From Fertoeibacter niger (lineage in GTDB: Bacteria > Pseudomonadota > Alphaproteobacteria > Rhodobacterales > Rhodobacteraceae), in the NCBI RefSeq assembly GCF_009380135.2, contig NZ_WHUT02000010.1, positions 62,001 to 126,000 of the forward strand: 64,000 nt of DNA, read 5' to 3'. The translations under genes and the position numbers were made by a program. The notes under the pieces are model-generated. The model did not search any database. It was not told the origin of the DNA and saw only the letters and a list, made by a program, of their open reading frames with translations. Positions 42,801 to 53,161 of this stretch are shown in pieces (position 1 is the first letter of the stretch; every line of letters begins with the position of its first letter).

Positions 42801-43699
42801 GCTTCCCCGGGGGCCAGAATTGCCGCAGCCTGTGCCATTTCCCCGGCCAGAAAGCTGATCACCGTCCGCTCGCGCCGCGTCTGGCGGGTATCGGCATGGC
42901 AGGTCAGCCAATAGCTGCGCACAAGGCTGATGTTGGCTGGCAGCACCGGCACAAGACCGGCATCACGCCTGGCGAGGTAACAGGGCAGGACACAAAGCCC
43001 AAGCCCCTGCTGCACCGCCGTCAACTGATTGAAGATGCTTGAACTTTTGAACACGGGGCGCAAGGCGGGGTGCACCTCGTTCAGATAGTCAAGCCCGGGC
43101 GCAAAAAGCATGTCCTCAATATAGCCCAGAAAGCGATGCGCGGGCAGATCGTCGCGCGACCGGATCACCGGATGACGGTCCAGATAGTCGCGCGCCGCAT
43201 AGATGCGCAATCGATAATCGGCCAGATGTTCCGAGAGATAGGCCCCCCGCCCAACCTGCCCCAGCGTGACAGTCAGATCCGCTTCGCGCCGCGACAGGGA
43301 CAACACCTGTGTCATCGTGATCAGGTCAAGCGACAAGGACGGAAAGCGGTCGATAAAGCGCGGAAGGATCGTTTGGCTGAAGAAGGCCGAAAAACCTTCG
43401 GGCACGGCAAGACGCAGTGTCCCGCTCAGCCCCTGCCCAACCGATTGGCCCGGCTGGACCCCGCCCGAAGCCTCTTCCATCCGCTCGGCCGCCTCGACCA
43501 TGCGCCGCCCCGATGCGGTCAGCGCATAGCCGCGCGCGCTGCGTTCGAACAGCCGCTGGTGCAGCGCCGCTTCCAGCCTGTCGATCCGCCGGGCGACGGT
43601 GACATGCGATGCCCCCAGATGGCGCGCGGCCCCGGTCAACTGGCCATGGCGGGCCAATGCCAGGAAGTATTGCATGTCATCCCAATTGAACTGGCTCAT
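42788..43699 (-). CDS. LysR-type transcriptional regulator
   Basis: This 303-residue LysR regulator starts MSQFNWDDMQYFLALARHGQ; an ATG nine bases upstream is equally possible, since neither has a clear ribosome site. The winged helix covers about residues 5-62 (GAARHLGASHVTVARRIDRLE), followed by the effector domain (LRLAVPEGFSAFFSQTILPRF; QQGLGLCVLPCYLARR). It is divergent from the GMC oxidoreductase gene at 43896 with 196 bp between them, and likely controls it. Confidence 0.87.
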   Translation of the reverse strand: MSQFNWDDMQYFLALARHGQLTGAARHLGASHVTVARRIDRLEAALHQRLFERSARGYALTASGRRMVEAAERMEEASGGVQPGQSVGQGLSGTLRLAVPEGFSAFFSQTILPRFIDRFPSLSLDLITMTQVLSLSRREADLTVTLGQVGRGAYLSEHLADYRLRIYAARDYLDRHPVIRSRDDLPAHRFLGYIEDMLFAPGLDYLNEVHPALRPVFKSSSIFNQLTAVQQGLGLCVLPCYLARRDAGLVPVLPANISLVRSYWLTCHADTRQTRRERTVISFLAGEMAQAAAILAPGEADPP

Positions 43700-43895
43700 G
43701 CTGTTCATTTTCGAACAGAGCCTGTCTGAAATCAATCCTTGAACTGCCTGGGAACCGGATTGATCTGCCGCTGTTTCCGCGCAATCGTGGGATCCGGATC
43801 AGCCCGCCCCTGCGGCCTGAACAGTTCCGAACAATATGCGCGGCACGGTCCGCTGTCTTCGGGCAGCGGGCGGAACCGGCAGCAGAAAGACCGCA

Positions 43896-45494
43896 ATGGA
43901 CCACTACGACTATATCGTGATCGGGGCCGGCAGCGCGGGCTGCGTCATGGCCAACCGTCTGTCGGCAAATCCCGCCAACCGCGTGCTGCTGCTTGAGGCG
44001 GGGGGCAAGGACAATTACCACTGGATCCATATTCCGGTCGGGTATCTGTATTGCATCGACAATCCCCGCACCGACTGGCGGTTTCGCACCGAACCAGAGG
44101 CTGGGCTGAACGGCCGCCAGCTGCTCTATCCGCGTGGGCGGGTGCTGGGCGGGTGTTCGTCAATCAACGGCATGATCTATATGCGCGGTCAGGCGCAGGA
44201 CTATGATGAATGGCGTCAGGCGGGCTGTGTCGGCTGGGGCTGGGATGACGTTCTGCCGCTGTTTCGCGCGCAAGAGGATTATCACCTGGGCGAAAGCCCG
44301 CTGCATGGGGCGGGGGGCGAATGGCGGGTGGAAAAGGCGCGCCTGCACTGGCAGGTGCTGGATGCCTTTCGCGATGCCGCGCTTGAGGCCGGGATCCCGC
44401 GCAACGACGACTTCAACCGGGGTGACAACGAGGGTGCCGGTTACTTCGAGGTGAACCAGCGTTCTGGCATCCGCTGGAACACCTCCAAGGCCTTTCTGCG
44501 TCCGGCCCGCAAGCGGGCCAACCTGCATGTCCTGACCGATGCGCAAGCCCAGCGGCTGATCGTCGAGGGCGGCGAGGTGCGCGGCGTCACCTTCTTGCAC
44601 AAGGGCCAACTGCGCCATGCCCGTGCGGCGGCCGAGACGGTGCTTTGCGCCGGGGCGATCGGGTCGCCGCATCTGCTTGAACTGTCGGGCATCGGGCATG
44701 GCCCTGCCCTGCGCGCGGCGGGAATAGACATGGTGGCCGAGGCACCGGGCGTGGGGGAAAACCTGCAAGACCACCTTCAGCTGCGCCTGATCTACAAGGT
44801 GCGCGGCGTGCCCACGCTGAACGAGCGGGCGTCGAGCCTGTGGGGCAAGGCGGCGATCGGGCTGGAATATCTGATGTCGCGGTCGGGCCCGATGTCGATG
44901 GCGCCAAGCCAGCTGGGAATCTTTACCCGGTCTGGGCCGGACAAGACGCGCGCCGATCTGCAATGGCATGTGCAGCCGGTCAGTCTCGACAAGTTCGGGG
45001 ATCCGATCCACCGCTTTCCGGCCATCACGGCCAGCGTATGCAACCTGCGCCCGGAAAGCCGCGGGTCGATCCATGCCACATCGGCGGATTTCCGCATCGC
45101 GCCCGCGATCCGCCCGAACTACCTGAGCAGCGCAGCCGATCAGGATGTGGCCGTGCGCTCGATCCGGCTGACCCGCCAGATCGCCAGCCAGAAGGCCTTT
45201 GCCCGCTATCACCCGGAAGAATTCCGCCCCGGTCCCACCCTGCTCGGCACAAAAGACCTGATCCGCGCGGCGGGCGACATCGGCACCACGATCTTTCACC
45301 CGGTCGGCACCTGCCGGATGGGTGCCGATCCGGGCGCGGTGGTCGATCCAAGGCTGCGGTTGCGGTCGCTGGGGCGGTTGCGGATTGCCGATGCCTCGAT
45401 CATGCCGACGATCCCCAGCGGCAACACCAATTCCCCTACGCTGATGATCGCCGAAAAGGCCGCGCGGATGATCATCGAAGACGCCACGGCCTGA
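43896..45494 (+). CDS. GMC-family FAD oxidoreductase (choline/alcohol dehydrogenase-like)
   Basis: This 532-residue flavoenzyme has the N-terminal FAD motif YIVIGAGSAGCVMANRL, GMC signature 1 in GRVLGGCSSINGMIYMRG, signature 2 around GAIGSPHLLELSGIG, and the C-terminal catalytic His in FHPVGTCRMG with the Asn in GNTNSPT. It resembles BetA and other alcohol dehydrogenases, using FAD and an unknown acceptor. No signal peptide is present. It is divergent from the LysR gene and is followed by a degraded crotonase-like stretch. The substrate is unknown. Confidence 0.92.
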   Translation: MDHYDYIVIGAGSAGCVMANRLSANPANRVLLLEAGGKDNYHWIHIPVGYLYCIDNPRTDWRFRTEPEAGLNGRQLLYPRGRVLGGCSSINGMIYMRGQAQDYDEWRQAGCVGWGWDDVLPLFRAQEDYHLGESPLHGAGGEWRVEKARLHWQVLDAFRDAALEAGIPRNDDFNRGDNEGAGYFEVNQRSGIRWNTSKAFLRPARKRANLHVLTDAQAQRLIVEGGEVRGVTFLHKGQLRHARAAAETVLCAGAIGSPHLLELSGIGHGPALRAAGIDMVAEAPGVGENLQDHLQLRLIYKVRGVPTLNERASSLWGKAAIGLEYLMSRSGPMSMAPSQLGIFTRSGPDKTRADLQWHVQPVSLDKFGDPIHRFPAITASVCNLRPESRGSIHATSADFRIAPAIRPNYLSSAADQDVAVRSIRLTRQIASQKAFARYHPEEFRPGPTLLGTKDLIRAAGDIGTTIFHPVGTCRMGADPGAVVDPRLRLRSLGRLRIADASIMPTIPSGNTNSPTLMIAEKAARMIIEDATA

Positions 45495-45532
45495 ATGGGC
45501 GGCGTCCCGATCCGCCACGCGGCTGTGCAGGA

Positions 45533-45697
45533 CAGGTGACGCTGAACCGTCCGGCAAAGGTGGCTGCCCTGACCCCCGCGACGCGCAAAGCGAACAGCGC
45601 AGGGCTTGCGGAACGGGGCGCTTGCCTTGCGGTGGCCCCGGTCGTCATCGTCTCTGCCGATGCGCGCGGCCTTTGCGCGGACGGGTATGGGGGGGGC
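45533..45697 (+). pseudogene. Remnant of an enoyl-CoA hydratase/isomerase (crotonase) gene
   Basis: In one frame this reads VTLNRPAKVAALTPATRKA, then VAPVVIVSADARGLCADG. That matches the start of crotonases, which have VTLNRPxxxNALTxA and later VVLTGxGRGFCAG. After about 55 residues the match is lost in GC-rich noise, and there is no start codon or continuation. It looks like the decayed 5' part of a crotonase gene within the 378-bp gap 45495-45872. The rest of the gap shows nothing. Confidence 0.5.
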
Positions 45698-45872
45698 GGG
45701 CGTGGTGGGCGCATGCGCCTGGCTGCCGGTGCATGCATCCGGCACGCGCGCAGCCTGATCGTCGAAAGATCATGGGCGTTGGGCTTCTGCCAGTTCAAAA
45801 ATGTCTTGCCGCATGCCGGGAGTTTTGGGGCAAATGCGCAGCCGGAAACCCGCGCGGGCATGCAAGAGCGCC

Positions 45873-47447
45873 TCAACAGGGCTGTGACAGGATCAGCAAG
45901 GCCGCGCGCGCGGCCAAGGCCATTGTCGGCGCGTTGGTGTTGGCCGCAGGGATCAAGGGGATGGCAGATGCATCTGCGATTCGAAGGCCCTGCACGCCGC
46001 GCACCCGCAGCGCCGCATCTGTCACCTGCCCCATCGCGCAGGTTCCGACCGGGTGGTAATTTGTCTTCACTGTCGCGCGGATATGCCGGTCAATCGCCTC
46101 GGCCGAAGTGTCGCGGGGCATCAGGCCAGCCGTCACCATCCCGGCCAACGGTTCCATCGCCAGAATGCTCCGTGCCGCCGCGATCCCGTCGCGCATTGCC
46201 TGAAAGTCGGCTGGATCACGCAGGAAACCCGGATCGACCAGCGGCAGGCCTTCTGGGTCGCCCGGGTTCAGCGAAACCTGACCACGCGACCGGGGCCGCG
46301 CCAGACAAGGCGTCAGCGTCAGACCCCAGGTGGGGTCGATGCCGCTGACGGTGCGGTCCAGATAGACCGTCGGCACGCAGTAAAGCTGGATCAGCGGGCG
46401 CGGGTCGTCGCCCATCGGCAGGAAAGCGCAGGCCTCGACGCCGGTGGATGTCACCGGGCCACCGCGCGTCAGCAGGTAGCGCAGGCCGTGGCGCAGCATG
46501 GCCAGCCCGCGATCCTGGCCGAAGTAACCCAGGCCCCGGCGCAGGGCGCTGATCACCGGCACTTCGCAATGGTCCTGCAAATTCTGCCCGACGCCCGCAA
46601 GATCGGCCACAAGCGGAATGCCTGCCAAATGCAGTTGCGCCTGCGGCCCAAGGCCCGAGCGCAGCATCAGGTGCGGTGTGGCCAGAGCGCCGGCTGTCAG
46701 CACCACCTCGCGCGCAGCATAGGCCCGGCGGGTCTGGCGCCCTTCGGTGTAATCCACCCCCACCACCCGGTCGCCCCGCATCACCAGCCGTGTCACCCGC
46801 GCGCCGCTGACCAGCCGCAGCAGCGGATTGCCACGCAGGGGCGCCAGAAAGGCCCGTGCCGCCGAACTGCGCTGCCGCGCCCGCCCGTCGATGGTATGTT
46901 GCATCCGCCCGGCACCGGCCTGCGCGGCGCCGTTGAAATCCTCGTTCAACGGGATGCCCAAGGCAGCGCAACTGTCCAGGAACGCCGCCGTGACCGGGTT
47001 CATGTGCCCCAGATGCGACACTTTCAGCGGACCATCGCGGCCATGGAACAAGCCCCCCAGATCGGCATTGCCCTCCATCGCGGTGAAATGCGGCAGCATC
47101 GCCGCATAGCCCCAACCCGGATCGCCGGTCAGCGCCGCCCATGTGTCGTAATCCTCGGGCTGGCCGCGCAGATACACCATGGCATTGATCGCAGACCCGC
47201 CGCCCAACAGCCGCCCCTGTGGGATGATCATGCTGCGCCCGTCAAGCTGGGGCTGCGGCACCGTCGGATAGTATTTCAGGAACCGTTCCGAGTTCAGGAA
47301 CTTCATGTATCCGGCGGGCAGGTCCAGCAGCGGATGGCCGCGCGCCGGGCCCTCTTCCAGCACCAGAACCTCAGCCCCCGCCTGCACAAGCCGCGCGGCT
47401 ATCACGCAACCCGCCGAACCTCCGCCGACAATGATGTAGTCAGCCAT
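45873..47447 (-). CDS. GMC-family FAD oxidoreductase at end of polyol operon
   Basis: This 524-residue enzyme is a second GMC family member. It has YIIVGGGSAGCVIAARLVQAG at the N-terminus, GRLLGGGSAINAMVYLRG, GALATPHLMLRSGLG, and the C-terminal YHPVGTCAMGQ and NTNAPTMALAARAA with the active-site His and Asn. It starts inside the end of the 110-residue small gene (8-base overlap) and is the last gene of the polyol operon. It may oxidise a sugar alcohol or aldehyde with the small protein as partner. Confidence 0.9.
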   Translation of the reverse strand: MADYIIVGGGSAGCVIAARLVQAGAEVLVLEEGPARGHPLLDLPAGYMKFLNSERFLKYYPTVPQPQLDGRSMIIPQGRLLGGGSAINAMVYLRGQPEDYDTWAALTGDPGWGYAAMLPHFTAMEGNADLGGLFHGRDGPLKVSHLGHMNPVTAAFLDSCAALGIPLNEDFNGAAQAGAGRMQHTIDGRARQRSSAARAFLAPLRGNPLLRLVSGARVTRLVMRGDRVVGVDYTEGRQTRRAYAAREVVLTAGALATPHLMLRSGLGPQAQLHLAGIPLVADLAGVGQNLQDHCEVPVISALRRGLGYFGQDRGLAMLRHGLRYLLTRGGPVTSTGVEACAFLPMGDDPRPLIQLYCVPTVYLDRTVSGIDPTWGLTLTPCLARPRSRGQVSLNPGDPEGLPLVDPGFLRDPADFQAMRDGIAAARSILAMEPLAGMVTAGLMPRDTSAEAIDRHIRATVKTNYHPVGTCAMGQVTDAALRVRGVQGLRIADASAIPLIPAANTNAPTMALAARAALLILSQPC

Positions 47448-47772
47448 CGTTGCCCCCGAACACCGCCCGCGCCAGCTGGTCCTGCGGTGCGCCGGTCACG
47501 GCCAGCGTCAACAACGGCCGCGCCGGACCGCAAAGCGCCCGCACCGCAGCGGGAGGGGCCTTTGGCAAGCGGGTCTTGTTGAGAAAAAGGGCCGAGACCA
47601 CCAGATCAAGCGCGGCACGGTCAGGCCAGGCGGTGACCTGCTCGTCACGCAACACGCGCCACAACACAGCCGCAAGCAAAGGATCGCGCAGCGCCTGCGC
47701 CACGGTCTGCGCTCCAGCGGCGCGCCCCGGAAGGGCCAGCACCCCGGCTGCAAGCGTTGCCATTTCAACCAT
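47440..47772 (-). CDS. Small protein coupled to GMC oxidoreductase, unknown
   Basis: This 110-residue protein overlaps the xylulokinase gene (8 bases) and the GMC gene (8 bases), so its expression is tied to both. It begins MVEMATLAAGVLALPGRAAG and has a helical middle (LLAAVLWRVLRDEQVTAW) and basic loops. There are no metal-binding or catalytic motifs. Small partner subunits exist for some GMC sugar and sorbitol dehydrogenases, and the position suggests such a role, but I do not recognise the family. A later start at the second Met (47763) is possible. Confidence 0.55.
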   Translation of the reverse strand: MVEMATLAAGVLALPGRAAGAQTVAQALRDPLLAAVLWRVLRDEQVTAWPDRAALDLVVSALFLNKTRLPKAPPAAVRALCGPARPLLTLAVTGAPQDQLARAVFGGNDG

Positions 47773-49210
47773 CCTGCAATGCCCGATACAGCCTGCGGAA
47801 CCGCCCGCGCCGGGCGGCATAGGCGTCAGCCAGCGCAGGGTCGGGCCGCACTTCGGCGCGCAATGCCGGCGCCGCAAAATCGGCGGCGTCAAACTGCGGC
47901 GACAGGCAGGCGCGCGCCAGCTTTGCCGCACCATAGGCGGCGCCGAAATCGCCGGTCTCGGGGATCAGCAGCGTCAGCCCTGTCGCCGCCGCGATGATGC
48001 GCAGCCAGCTGGCCGACCGCGCCCCGCCGCCCACCGCATAAACCGCCCCCACCGGCAGCCCTGTGCGGGCCAGCGCGTCATGGCAATCTGCAAAGGCAAA
48101 GCCCACGCCTTCCATCACGGCCTGCACCAGTGCGGCCTTGTCGGTGCCCGCCGCCAGGCCCACAAAGGCACCACGCGCGAGGGGGTCATTGTGCGGCGTC
48201 CGTTCGCCCGACAGATAGGGCAGAAAGGTTGTCTCGGACGGCTGAGACACATCCAAAGGCACCATCGCGGCCAGATCAGGCGGTGTGCCCCCCAACTGCC
48301 GCGCCAGCCAGGTCAGGCTGTCCACGGCCGACAGCGTGACGGCCATCTGGTGCCAGCGCGCGGGCACGGCATGGCAGAAGGCATGCACCGCCTCGTCCGT
48401 GTTGGGGGCAAACCGTTCGGTCGCGGTGAAGAGAACGCCCGATGTCCCAAGGCTCAGAAAGCCTGCCCCCGGCTCCAGCAGGCCCATGCCGCAGGCGGTG
48501 GCCGCATTGTCGCCGCCGCCGCCCGCCACCGGAACCCGCGCCACGCCCCAGTCTGCGGCAATCTCGGCGCGCAGAAGGCCGGATTGCGCCGTGCCCTCGA
48601 TCACATCGGGCATCTGGTCGCGTGTCAGGCCGGTGGCGGCCAGCAGCGCATCCGACCAGCGACGCCCCCCCACGTCCAGCCACAGCGTCCCCGCCGCATC
48701 CGACATGTCGGTGGCATGCTGCCCGGTCAGCCACAGGCGGACATAATCCTTTGGCAACAGCACTTTGGCGATGCGGGCGAAGATCGCCGGTTCATGCCGT
48801 GCGACCCACAGCAGCTTGGGCGCGGTAAAGCCTGCCATCGCGATATTGCCGCCGATGCCGCGCACATCCACACGCGCCTCCAACGCGGCGCATTCCGCGC
48901 CGGATCGGCCATCGTTCCACAGGATGCAGGGCCGCAGCGGGCGGTCATCTGCCCCCAGCAGCGTTGCACCATGCATCTGCCCAGACACCCCGACCGAGGC
49001 GAGCCGGGCGAACGCTTCGGGATGCGCAGCGCGCAACCCTGCCACGGCGGCAGAGGTGGCAGCGATCCAGTCATCCGGATTCTGCTCTGACCAGCCGCTT
49101 CTGGGGCGGCTGACGGTCAGACCCGCATCCCGGCTGCCGATGACACTGGTGTCATCTGCCATCAGCAGCGCTTTCACCCCCGATGTGCCGATGTCTATTC
49201 CCAGATGCAC
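47765..49210 (-). CDS. xylB: Xylulokinase
   Basis: This 481-residue FGGY-family kinase phosphorylates D-xylulose to xylulose 5-phosphate. It opens with HLGIDIGTSGVKALLM (ATP-binding phosphate 1 region), has SVGVSGQMHGATLL with the substrate-binding QMH motif of xylulokinases, and the C-terminal half contains GAGFLSLGTSGVLF and AVGGGARSASWLRI. The length is normal. It lies directly downstream of the xylitol-type dehydrogenase gene (3-bp gap), so xylitol or a related polyol would enter the pentose phosphate pathway through this enzyme. Confidence 0.95.
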   Translation of the reverse strand: MHLGIDIGTSGVKALLMADDTSVIGSRDAGLTVSRPRSGWSEQNPDDWIAATSAAVAGLRAAHPEAFARLASVGVSGQMHGATLLGADDRPLRPCILWNDGRSGAECAALEARVDVRGIGGNIAMAGFTAPKLLWVARHEPAIFARIAKVLLPKDYVRLWLTGQHATDMSDAAGTLWLDVGGRRWSDALLAATGLTRDQMPDVIEGTAQSGLLRAEIAADWGVARVPVAGGGGDNAATACGMGLLEPGAGFLSLGTSGVLFTATERFAPNTDEAVHAFCHAVPARWHQMAVTLSAVDSLTWLARQLGGTPPDLAAMVPLDVSQPSETTFLPYLSGERTPHNDPLARGAFVGLAAGTDKAALVQAVMEGVGFAFADCHDALARTGLPVGAVYAVGGGARSASWLRIIAAATGLTLLIPETGDFGAAYGAAKLARACLSPQFDAADFAAPALRAEVRPDPALADAYAARRGRFRRLYRALQDG

Positions 49211-49213
49211 CGA

Positions 49214-50251
49214 TCAGCCCCGCATGGCGATCTGGATCTTCACATCCGTCGGCCGCGCCTCGACCGCGCGGTCAAAGGCAGCGATGGCATCGGCAAAGGG
49301 CAGGGTGGCCGAGATCAGCGGTTTCAGATCCACCTTGCCCGACCCCATCAGCGCGATTGCCCTGTCATAGACATTGGCATAGCGGAACACGGTTTCCACC
49401 CGCGCCTCGCGCGCCTGCAGGCCGACGATGTCAAACGGCACCGGATCAACCGGCATGCCGACCAGAACAACCGTGCCCCCCGGCGCCACGATCTGCGGCA
49501 GGTCCAGAATGGCCCGCGCGGCGCCGGAACATTCGAACACCACATCCGCACCCCAACCTGCCGTCTCTGCCATCACCACATCGCGCAGCGACTGCGCGCC
49601 GAGATTGACGGGCAGGATGCCCGGATAGGCGGCGATGATGTCCAGCTTGGGCTGCGCCAGATCCGAGATGATGACCCGCGCACAGCCGCCCGCCAGCGCC
49701 GCCAGCGCCACCATCATGCCGATGGGCCCCGCCCCCGTCACCACCGCCACATCACCCGGCCTGATCCTGGCACGCAGCGCCGCCTGCATGCCGATGGCAA
49801 AGGGTTCCACCATTGCGCCCTCGGCAAAGCTGACGTTTTCGGGCAGCTTGTAGGTGTGGGCGGCCGGATGCACCACCTCGGGTGCCAGACAGCCATGGAT
49901 CGGCGGCGTCGCCCAGAAGCGAACGGCGGGATCGACGTTGTAGATGCCCAGCCTGGTCGCCTTGGAATTCGGGTCGGGGATGCCCGGCTCCATGCAGACC
50001 CGGTCGCCGGGGGCCAGATGGGTGACGGCCGAACCGACGGCGATTACCTCGCCCGCCGCCTCGTGGCCCAACACCATCGGGGCGTTGACCACGAAGGGGC
50101 CGATCTTGCCATGGGTGTAATAATGCACATCCGATCCGCAGACCCCCACGGTATCGACCGCAACCTTCACGTCATGCGGGCCCACCGTCGTCGGCAGATC
50201 AATATCACGCAGGGCGAGGATGCCCTTCCGCTCCAGCACCAGCGCCTTCAT
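49214..50251 (-). CDS. NAD-dependent xylitol/polyol dehydrogenase (zinc MDR family)
   Basis: This 345-residue zinc alcohol dehydrogenase has the catalytic zinc residues in [10 protein letters not shown] (Cys) and [10 protein letters not shown] (His-Glu). The structural-zinc cysteine cluster is absent; in its place is [20 protein letters not shown], as in bacterial xylitol dehydrogenases. The NAD-binding motif is [17 protein letters not shown]. It oxidises xylitol to D-xylulose in family members. It overlaps the preceding dehydrogenase gene by four bases and precedes xylB. Confidence 0.88.
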   Translation of the reverse strand: MKALVLERKGILALRDIDLPTTVGPHDVKVAVDTVGVCGSDVHYYTHGKIGPFVVNAPMVLGHEAAGEVIAVGSAVTHLAPGDRVCMEPGIPDPNSKATRLGIYNVDPAVRFWATPPIHGCLAPEVVHPAAHTYKLPENVSFAEGAMVEPFAIGMQAALRARIRPGDVAVVTGAGPIGMMVALAALAGGCARVIISDLAQPKLDIIAAYPGILPVNLGAQSLRDVVMAETAGWGADVVFECSGAARAILDLPQIVAPGGTVVLVGMPVDPVPFDIVGLQAREARVETVFRYANVYDRAIALMGSGKVDLKPLISATLPFADAIAAFDRAVEARPTDVKIQIAMRG

Positions 50252-51342
50252 GCTGCCCCCTCCGGTTCCAGAATGACTTTCAGTGAACTGCGCCCGTCGG
50301 CGGCAATGTCGATCCCCTCGCGGAACCGCGCCAGCGGCAGGGTGTGGGTCAGGATATCCTCCATCGGCAGGCGGCCCTCGGCGATCATGCGGATGGCATG
50401 GGGATAGGTGTTGGGTGACAGATGCGCGCCGTGGATGTTCAACTCCTTGCTGTCGCCGATGATCGTCCAGTCCACCGTGACCGGATCCTTGAACACCGAG
50501 AATTCGACAAAGGTGCCCAGCTTGCGGATCGCCAGCAGGCCCTGTTCCACCGATTTGCCCGCCCCCGTCGCCTCGATGTAAACATCGCAGCCATAGCCAT
50601 CGGTCAGATCGCGGATCGCCTGCACCACATCCATCTCGGCCGGGTTCATCACCATGTCGGCACCGCACCGCTTTGCCAGCTTCAGCCGATGCGGGTTCAG
50701 GTCCAGCGCGATCAGCCGCGCGGGGTTCTTCATCCGCGCCGCCGCGACCATGCCAAGGCCCAAGGCGCCGCAGCCCGAGATCACCACCGTATCGTTGAAC
50801 CCGATATTGCCCCGGTTCACCGCATGGATCGAACAGCCCAAGGGTTCCACAAACACGCCATGGCGCGGGTTCATCCCGTCAGGCAGGCGGTAGTTGCGCG
50901 ATTTGGCGGGGTAGATCATGTATTCGGCCCAAGACCCCTGGGTGATGCGGTGAAAGCCGTACAGGTCATGCGGCTGGCACATCCAGTAATTGCCCTCACG
51001 GCAGAACCGGCACTCTCCACAGGGCACGATCTGTTCACTGACCGCCACATCGCCCAGTGCCAGCCCGTGCAACGCGCCTGCGCCTTCGCCCAAGGCCACC
51101 ACGCGGCCGACGAATTCATGGCCAGGGATCACATCGGTTTCGGCATAGGCCTTGCGGTTGGCATCGCCCCAGAACATCGGCGTGCCCTGAAAGCACTTCA
51201 CATCGCCGGCGCAGATGCCGGCGGCGATCACCTTGACCAGCACCTCTCCGGGGCCGGGTTGCCGCACAGGGCGGGTTTCCAGCCGGTAATCGCCGGGGCC
51301 GTGGCAGACGACGGCCTGCATCATGTCGGGAATTCGGGTCAT
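50248..51342 (-). CDS. Zinc-dependent polyol dehydrogenase (erythritol/L-threitol dehydrogenase-like)
   Basis: This 364-residue MDR enzyme has catalytic zinc ligands in [11 protein letters not shown] and IPGHEFVG and the full structural-zinc set in [16 protein letters not shown]. The NAD site is [18 protein letters not shown]. In overall wording ([28 protein letters not shown]) it is close to proteins annotated as erythritol/L-threitol dehydrogenase, but substrate range in this family is broad. The ATG at 51342 is four bases past the stop of the SDR gene. It overlaps the xylitol-type dehydrogenase gene. Confidence 0.82.
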   Translation of the reverse strand: MTRIPDMMQAVVCHGPGDYRLETRPVRQPGPGEVLVKVIAAGICAGDVKCFQGTPMFWGDANRKAYAETDVIPGHEFVGRVVALGEGAGALHGLALGDVAVSEQIVPCGECRFCREGNYWMCQPHDLYGFHRITQGSWAEYMIYPAKSRNYRLPDGMNPRHGVFVEPLGCSIHAVNRGNIGFNDTVVISGCGALGLGMVAAARMKNPARLIALDLNPHRLKLAKRCGADMVMNPAEMDVVQAIRDLTDGYGCDVYIEATGAGKSVEQGLLAIRKLGTFVEFSVFKDPVTVDWTIIGDSKELNIHGAHLSPNTYPHAIRMIAEGRLPMEDILTHTLPLARFREGIDIAADGRSSLKVILEPEGAA

Positions 51343-51346
51343 GGCA

Positions 51347-52114
51347 TCACCAGCAGGTATAGCCGCCATCCGCCGTCACGACCGATCCGGTCATGTAGCT
51401 GGAGGCGGAGGAGGCAAGGAACAGAACGACCGAGGAAATCTCATCCGGCTGGCCCGCGCGCCCCATGGGCGTCAGTTCCATCCATTTCGCGGCCATCACG
51501 GGGTCATCCTCCATGGCGTATTTCGTCATCTGCGTCTCGACATAGCCGGGGGCCACGGCATTCACCCGCACCCCGCGCGCCGCCCATTCGGTTGCCATCG
51601 ACCGGATCAGGTGATGCACGGCGGCTTTCGAGGCGTTGTAATAGCTTTGGTTCTGCGGGCGGTTCGAGATGTCGCCCGAGATCGACCCGATCGCCACGAT
51701 CGACCCCTTGCCCGCGCCCAGCATCTGCCCGCCAAAGGCCCGCGCGGTGTAAAGGACACCGTAGAAATTGGTGTTCATCACATCCTGCACCAGTTCATCC
51801 TCGGCCAGTTCGGCGGCGGTGCCCGAACGTGCGATACCGGCATTGGCAACCACCACGTCCAGCGGCCCCAACTTTGCTGCCAGCGCGGTGCATGCGGCGC
51901 TGTCTGTCACGTCCAGCAACTGCCATTCGGCGATCAACCCCTCGGCGGCAAGGCCCGCCACCGCCGTCTCCAGCAGCGCCTGATCGCGTGAGGTCAGGAT
52001 CACATGCGCCCCGGCCTGCGCCAGCGCCCGCGCGCAGGCCAGCCCGATGCCCTGACTTGCCCCGGTGACCAGCGCGCGCTGACCCTTCAGGCTGAACTTT
52101 TCAAGAATTGTCAT
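51347..52114 (-). CDS. Short-chain dehydrogenase (polyol dehydrogenase, D-threitol/arabinitol type)
   Basis: This 255-residue classical SDR has the cofactor motif ALVTGASQGIGLACARAL, NAG in VVVANAGIA, the catalytic Ser in IGSISGDISN, and YxxxK in QSYYNASKAAVHHL. The C-terminus ASSYMTGSVVTADGGYTCW is like that of D-threitol, arabinitol and mannitol dehydrogenases of sugar-alcohol operons. It lies between the ABC ATPase gene (3-bp gap) and the zinc dehydrogenase gene. A third polyol dehydrogenase in one operon suggests use of several polyols. Confidence 0.88.
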   Translation of the reverse strand: MTILEKFSLKGQRALVTGASQGIGLACARALAQAGAHVILTSRDQALLETAVAGLAAEGLIAEWQLLDVTDSAACTALAAKLGPLDVVVANAGIARSGTAAELAEDELVQDVMNTNFYGVLYTARAFGGQMLGAGKGSIVAIGSISGDISNRPQNQSYYNASKAAVHHLIRSMATEWAARGVRVNAVAPGYVETQMTKYAMEDDPVMAAKWMELTPMGRAGQPDEISSVVLFLASSASSYMTGSVVTADGGYTCW

Positions 52115-52117
52115 GAC

Positions 52118-53158
52118 TCACCTCACCCTTTGTCCGCTGGCGCTATCGAAGAACAGGCACTGCCGCCCGGCCACGTCAAAGCGCAGCGTGGCGCCCAGTG
52201 CGGGGCGGAATTTCTTGTCGCAGCGCAGGTTCACCCGGTGGATGCCCATCTGCAACACGACATAGGTGGATTCGCCCGTCGGCTCGACCTCATAGACCGT
52301 CCCGCTGAACCGCCCCGCCTCGGCCAGCGCCGCATCTTCGGCCCGGAATCCCAGCGTCAGCGAACCCGCGCCGATGCAGGGCAGGTCGTCAACCCCGGGT
52401 GCCGCGAACCGCCCGCCCTTGGCCTGACCGGCCAGAAAGTTCATTGGCGGCGACCCGATGAAACCCGCCACGAACAGGTTCGCCGGATCGTCGTAAATCT
52501 CGTCCGGGGTGCCGACCTGCTGGATCGCGCCGTCACTCAGCAGCACCACGCGGTCAGCCAAGGTCATCGCCTCGATCTGGTCATGGGTAACATAGATCAT
52601 CGTCACGCCCAGATTGCGCTGAAGGTGCTTGATCTCGGCCCGCATCGCCACGCGCAGCTTGGCATCCAGGTTCGACAGGGGTTCATCCAGCAGGAACACG
52701 CCCGGCGAGCGCACCAGCGCACGCGCCAGCGCCACCCGCTGCCGCTGCCCGCCCGACAGATCGCGCGGAAAGCGGGCCAGATAGGGCGTCAGGTCCACGG
52801 TTTTCGCCGCCGCCTCGATCTGGGCCTGCCGTTCGGCCTTGGCGACCTTGGCCACCTTCAGCGGATAGCCGATGTTGTCGGCCACGGTCATATGCGGGTA
52901 AAGCGCGTAGTTCTGGAACACCATCGCCACGTTGCGGTCGCGCGGATGCGCTGCCGTCACATCGCGGCCATCGAACAGCAGCTTGCCCTCCGTGATCGCC
53001 TCAAGCCCGGCGATCATCCGCATGGTGGTGGACTTGCCGCAGCCCGAAGGCCCCAGCAGCACCAGAAACTCGCCGTCGGCTATGTCCAGGTCGATGGGCT
53101 TCAGCACCGTGACCGCGCCATAGCTTTTCCTGATCCCTTGCAGGGTTACGCGGCTCAT
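52118..53158 (-). CDS. Sugar/polyol ABC transporter ATP-binding protein (MalK/UgpC/SmoK-like)
   Basis: This 346-residue ATPase has Walker [10 protein letters not shown], signature [15 protein letters not shown], Walker [17 protein letters not shown] and the C-terminal TOBE-type domain of MalK proteins. The phrase [14 protein letters not shown] is diagnostic of the CUT1 group. It energises the importer encoded upstream and is followed immediately by polyol dehydrogenase genes, so uptake and oxidation share one message. Confidence 0.94.
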   Translation of the reverse strand: MSRVTLQGIRKSYGAVTVLKPIDLDIADGEFLVLLGPSGCGKSTTMRMIAGLEAITEGKLLFDGRDVTAAHPRDRNVAMVFQNYALYPHMTVADNIGYPLKVAKVAKAERQAQIEAAAKTVDLTPYLARFPRDLSGGQRQRVALARALVRSPGVFLLDEPLSNLDAKLRVAMRAEIKHLQRNLGVTMIYVTHDQIEAMTLADRVVLLSDGAIQQVGTPDEIYDDPANLFVAGFIGSPPMNFLAGQAKGGRFAAPGVDDLPCIGAGSLTLGFRAEDAALAEAGRFSGTVYEVEPTGESTYVVLQMGIHRVNLRCDKKFRPALGATLRFDVAGRQCLFFDSASGQRVR

Positions 53159-53161
53159 GTC

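Noticed and set aside
44160-45557. 465-codon minus-strand frame opposite the first GMC gene
   Set aside because: Antisense to an unmistakable GMC oxidoreductase with all signatures.
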